This document shows positions 60,970 to 64,000 of a stretch of DNA of 64,000 bases, piece after piece. Source of the DNA: Streptomyces sp. NBC_01214 (GTDB lineage Bacteria; Actinomycetota; Actinomycetes; Streptomycetales; Streptomycetaceae); contig NZ_JAPEOS010000001.1 of the NCBI RefSeq assembly GCF_026340975.1, forward strand, positions 4,001,001-4,065,000, given 5' to 3'. The notes under the pieces are model-generated. The model did not search any database. It was not told where the DNA came from and was given only the letters and a program-made list of their open reading frames with translations. Position 1 is the first letter of the stretch. Each line of letters begins with the position of its first letter. A program made the translations under genes and the position numbers.

Positions 60970-63162
60970 ATGGAGCTCTCCCCTTCCGCATACGCCGATT
61001 CCTTCTGTCGTGATCGGCTTCCGCCCTTCCTCCTCTGGCCCGAACTCCACTTCGAACTACCGGAGTTGGAGTACCCGGACCGTCTCAACTGTGCCCAGCG
61101 CCTGCTCGACGACGCCGTCGAGCGGCACGGCCCCGACCGCCCCTGTCTGCTCACCCCGACCGAGCGCTGGACCTACGGCGAACTGCAGCACCGCGCCAAC
61201 CAGGTCGCCCAGGTCCTCACCGAGGACTTCGGCCTCCGGACCGGCAACCGCGTCCTGCTGCGCGGCCCCAACAACCCCTGGCTCGTCGCCGCCTGGTTCG
61301 GCGTCCTGAAAGCCGGTGGGGTCGCCGTCACCACCATGCCGATGCTGCGCGCCGGAGAACTCGCCGAGCTCACCGACATCAGCCGGCCCTCGCTCGCCCT
61401 GTGCGACCACCGCTACGCCGACGAGCTCGACCCGGGCCGCCGCCCCGGTCCGCCCGGCCCGCCGGTCCTCACCTACGGGGGTCCCGGGCCGGACGACCTG
61501 GCCGCGCGCTGCGCCGCCAAGGACGGCCGGTTCACCACCGTGGTCACGGCCGCGGACGACGTGGCGCTGATCGCCTTCACCTCCGGTACGACCGGTCGGC
61601 CGAAGGCGACCCTGCACTTCCACCGTGACGTCCTGGCCAACGCCGATACGTTCTCGCGGCACGTCCTCAAACCCCGCCCGGACGACGTGTTCACCGGCAC
61701 ACCGCCGCTCGCCTTCACCTTCGGGCTCGGCGGGCTGGTGGTCTTCCCCCTCCACGCCGGGGCCGCGACCCTGCTGATCGAACAGGCGGCTCCGCTACAG
61801 CTGGCCGAACTCGTGGCGGAGCACGGCGTGACCGTGCTGTTCACCGCGCCCACGGCCTACCGCGCGATCATGGAGGCGGGGGCGGTGGACCGACTGGCCG
61901 GGCTGCGCCGCTGCGTGTCCGCCGGCGAACCGCTCCCGGCCGCGGTGTGGCACGAGTTCCATGCCGCCACGGGCCTGCGCATCATCGACGGCATCGGCGC
62001 CACCGAGATGCTGCACGTCTTCATCTCCGCGGCCGACGAGGACATCCGCCCCGGTTCCACCGGCCGTCCCGTTCCGGGTTACCGCGCCGCGGTGGTCGAC
62101 GAGAACGGCGACCCCGTCCCCGACGGACGACCCGGCCTCCTCGCGGTCACCGGTCCCACCGGATGCCGCTACCTGGAGGACCCGCGCCAGGCCTCGTACG
62201 TCAGGAACGGCTGGAACATCACCGGGGACACCTACGTCCGCGACGCCGAGGGCTACTTCTGGTACGTCGCCCGCAGCGACGACATGATCGTCTCCTCCGG
62301 CTACAACATCGCGGGCCCCGAGGTCGAGAAGGCCCTCGTCACGCACCCGTACGTCGAGGAGTGCGCGGTGGTCGGGGCCCCGGACGCCCGGCGCGGCATG
62401 CTCGTGAAGGCGTACGTCGTCCTGGGCGCCGGTGTCCCGGCCGACGGGGCGACCGTCCGCGAGCTCCAGACCCACGTCAAACAGACCATCGCCCCGTACA
62501 AGTACCCGCGCGCCGTCGAGTTCGTCACCGCGCTCCCGCGCACCGGCACCGGTAAGCTCCGGCGCGGTGAACTGCGCGAACGCGCCCGCACCGAAGCCGC
62601 CCCCGGCCCCGAAGCCGCCCCCGGCCCCGAAGCGGCCCCCGGCGCCGAAGCCATCCCCGGCCCCGACGCCGCCCCCGAGGCAGCCCCTGCTCCCGCGCCC
62701 GTCGAGCCGGCCGGCGTCGTCGTCGAACGCCGCGTCGAGTGGACCGACACTGATGCCGCCGGCCACTACCACCACTCCACCGTCGTGCGCTGGGTCGAGG
62801 CGGCCGAGGCCGTCCTGCTCCAGCGCCTGGGCCTCTCGCACCTGTTCGGCAGCACGCCCCGGGTCCACTTCGAGGCCGACTACCGGGCCCGCCTCTGGTT
62901 CGGGGACGCCGTGCGCACCGAACTCAAGGTCACCAAGGTCGGCACGGCCTCCCTGCACTACGCCTTCACCGTACGGGGCGCGCAGGGCGGCGAGGCGGCC
63001 AGGGGCCGCATGGTCATCGCCCACTCGGCCGCCCACGCCACCGGGGCGACCCCCTGGCCCGCCGAGGTACGGGACCTGCTCGGCACGGCGGGACCGCAGC
63101 AACCGGAACTACTCACCACCGCACCATCAGCAGGAGGCACGCCGTGCGCGTCGCAGTCATAG
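60970..63162 (+). CDS. Aryl-CoA ligase fused to hotdog thioesterase
   Basis: 730 residues. Residues 1-540 are an acyl-adenylating CoA ligase of the benzoate/2-aminobenzoate type: P-loop FTSGTTGRPK near 202, GATEMLHVF near 342, GDTYVRDAEGY near 420, and C-terminal Lys in TGTGKLRRGEL near 525. A linker of repeated EAAPGP units (about 540-575) joins a 4HBT hotdog thioesterase-like domain from 585 (DTDAAGHYHHSTVVRWVEAAE; catalytic-type Asp and His). It activates an aromatic acid, and the second domain may proofread or release CoA. Overlaps the next gene by 19 bp. Confidence 0.9.
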   Translation: MELSPSAYADSFCRDRLPPFLLWPELHFELPELEYPDRLNCAQRLLDDAVERHGPDRPCLLTPTERWTYGELQHRANQVAQVLTEDFGLRTGNRVLLRGPNNPWLVAAWFGVLKAGGVAVTTMPMLRAGELAELTDISRPSLALCDHRYADELDPGRRPGPPGPPVLTYGGPGPDDLAARCAAKDGRFTTVVTAADDVALIAFTSGTTGRPKATLHFHRDVLANADTFSRHVLKPRPDDVFTGTPPLAFTFGLGGLVVFPLHAGAATLLIEQAAPLQLAELVAEHGVTVLFTAPTAYRAIMEAGAVDRLAGLRRCVSAGEPLPAAVWHEFHAATGLRIIDGIGATEMLHVFISAADEDIRPGSTGRPVPGYRAAVVDENGDPVPDGRPGLLAVTGPTGCRYLEDPRQASYVRNGWNITGDTYVRDAEGYFWYVARSDDMIVSSGYNIAGPEVEKALVTHPYVEECAVVGAPDARRGMLVKAYVVLGAGVPADGATVRELQTHVKQTIAPYKYPRAVEFVTALPRTGTGKLRRGELRERARTEAAPGPEAAPGPEAAPGAEAIPGPDAAPEAAPAPAPVEPAGVVVERRVEWTDTDAAGHYHHSTVVRWVEAAEAVLLQRLGLSHLFGSTPRVHFEADYRARLWFGDAVRTELKVTKVGTASLHYAFTVRGAQGGEAARGRMVIAHSAAHATGATPWPAEVRDLLGTAGPQQPELLTTAPSAGGTPCASQS

Positions 63163-64000
63163 GAGGAGGGCCCGGCGGACTGTACTTCGCGGCCCTCACC
63201 AAACAGCTCTCCCCGCACTGGGAGGTCACCGTCTGGGAACGCAACGCCCCCGACGACACCTTCGGCTTCGGGGTCGTCTTCTCCGACGAGACGCTCGACG
63301 GCATCGCCCAGGCCGACCGCGAGGTCTACGAGGCGATGTCGGCCGAGTTCGCCCGCTGGACCGACATCGACGTCCGCCACCGGGGGAGCACCCTGACCTC
63401 GGGCGGCCACGGCTTCGCCGCCCTCGGCCGGCAGCACCTCCTGCGCATCCTCCAGCAGCGCTGCGCCGACCTGGCGGTGGACGTCCGCTACCGCACCCAG
63501 TCCCCGCCCGCTGCCGAACTCGCCGCCGACTACGACCTGGTGGTGGCGTGCGACGGCGTTCGGTCGGCCACCCGCGCCGCCTACGCCGACACCTTCGCCC
63601 CCGACCTCGACGAGCGGTCCGGCCGCTACATGTGGCTCGGCACGGACAAGGTCTTCGAGGCCTTCACCTTCATCGTCGACGAGCACGACTTCGGCACCCT
63701 CCAGGTGCACGCCTACCCCTACGACGCCACCCGCTCCACCTTCATCGTGGAGATGGCGCAGGACGCGTGGCGGCGCGCCGGCTTCGAGGAGTTCGCCGAC
63801 CGCGACCATCCGCCCGGCACCAGCGACGAGGACAGCATCCGGCGCTGCGAGGAACTCCTCGCGGGCCACCTCGACGGCCACCGCCTGATCCCCAACAACT
63901 CCAAGTGGCTGCGCTTCACCACCGTCCGCAACAGGACCTGGCGGCACGAGAACGTCGTCCTGCTCGGCGACGCCGCCCACACCGCGCACTTCTCCATCGG
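63144..64000 (+). CDS. Bifunctional salicylyl-CoA 5-hydroxylase/oxidoreductase, N-terminal part
   Basis: At least 285 residues, open at the window edge. Start GTG 63144 with AGGAGG 7 bases upstream. FAD-binding GGGPGGLYFA at 7-16, middle motif ACDGVRSATR near 136, and GDAAHTAHFSI at the visible end, as in flavin aromatic hydroxylases. The sequence closely resembles actinobacterial bifunctional salicylyl-CoA 5-hydroxylase, whose second half is an old-yellow-enzyme-like domain, beyond this window. Gentisate-type ring-cleavage genes are expected downstream. Confidence 0.9.
   Translation, partial: MRVAVIGGGPGGLYFAALTKQLSPHWEVTVWERNAPDDTFGFGVVFSDETLDGIAQADREVYEAMSAEFARWTDIDVRHRGSTLTSGGHGFAALGRQHLLRILQQRCADLAVDVRYRTQSPPAAELAADYDLVVACDGVRSATRAAYADTFAPDLDERSGRYMWLGTDKVFEAFTFIVDEHDFGTLQVHAYPYDATRSTFIVEMAQDAWRRAGFEEFADRDHPPGTSDEDSIRRCEELLAGHLDGHRLIPNNSKWLRFTTVRNRTWRHENVVLLGDAAHTAHFSI

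Overview
The window looks like chromosomal DNA of a Streptomyces or a close relative. Evidence: very high GC with G/C at third codon positions, frequent GTG and occasional TTG starts, many 4-bp stop/start overlaps (ATGA, GTGA, TTGA), and gene families typical of Streptomyces (HGxxPAAW-like protein, ECF42 sigma factor with a DGPF partner, LRV-repeat protein, DUF2330, BtrH-like protein, bifunctional salicylyl-CoA 5-hydroxylase). No rRNA, tRNA or CRISPR array was found.

Layout. (1) 0-30 kb is an ordered chromosomal arm: a DEAD-box helicase cut by the window edge, MarR and TetR regulators with visible operators, a cold-shock protein, a thioredoxin-like protein, an ECF42/DGPF pair with a matching promoter, a TetR-membrane pair behind a 13-bp-arm inverted repeat, a stand-alone condensation-type acyltransferase, an ABC exporter divergent from its likely two-component system, LysR/LRV and epimerase genes, a GntR-controlled ABC importer operon ending in a HAD phosphatase, a DUF2330 protein and an amidase. 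(2) 30-47 kb is an accessory, insertion-rich region: unknown genes, two full-length and three decayed or truncated copies of one DDE transposase family, an IS630 element interrupted by a group II intron, a perfect 960-bp direct duplication carrying a small unknown gene, truncated methyltransferase and PepSY genes, a Ser/Thr kinase and a three-gene unknown cluster cut by the duplication. (3) 47-60 kb is an esterase/hydrolase neighbourhood: two carboxylesterases, a secreted SurE nucleotidase, an MFS transporter, a beta-lactamase-fold esterase, an alpha/beta hydrolase and two PAP2 phosphatases, with a LacI regulator and repeated TTACACGTGTAA-like sites in front of several transcription units. (4) 60-64 kb starts an aromatic-acid catabolic operon: a CoA ligase fused to a hotdog thioesterase, then a bifunctional salicylyl-CoA 5-hydroxylase that runs off the window.

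How parts work together. The LacI regulator probably controls uptake and hydrolysis of ester-type substrates. The CoA-ligase operon shares a promoter-like block (TTGACG-N16-CATAC) with the carboxylesterase at 52.8 kb, so ester hydrolysis may feed aromatic-acid activation; this is inference. The GntR/ABC/HAD operon looks like import of an organic phosphate or phosphonate followed by dephosphorylation. The 30-47 kb region records serial insertion: an intact (empty) target site at 43.26 kb lets the IS630 plus intron insertion at 33.1-36.5 kb be ordered relative to the segmental duplication. Predicted operators and functions rest on reading the sequence and recalling families; no search was run.
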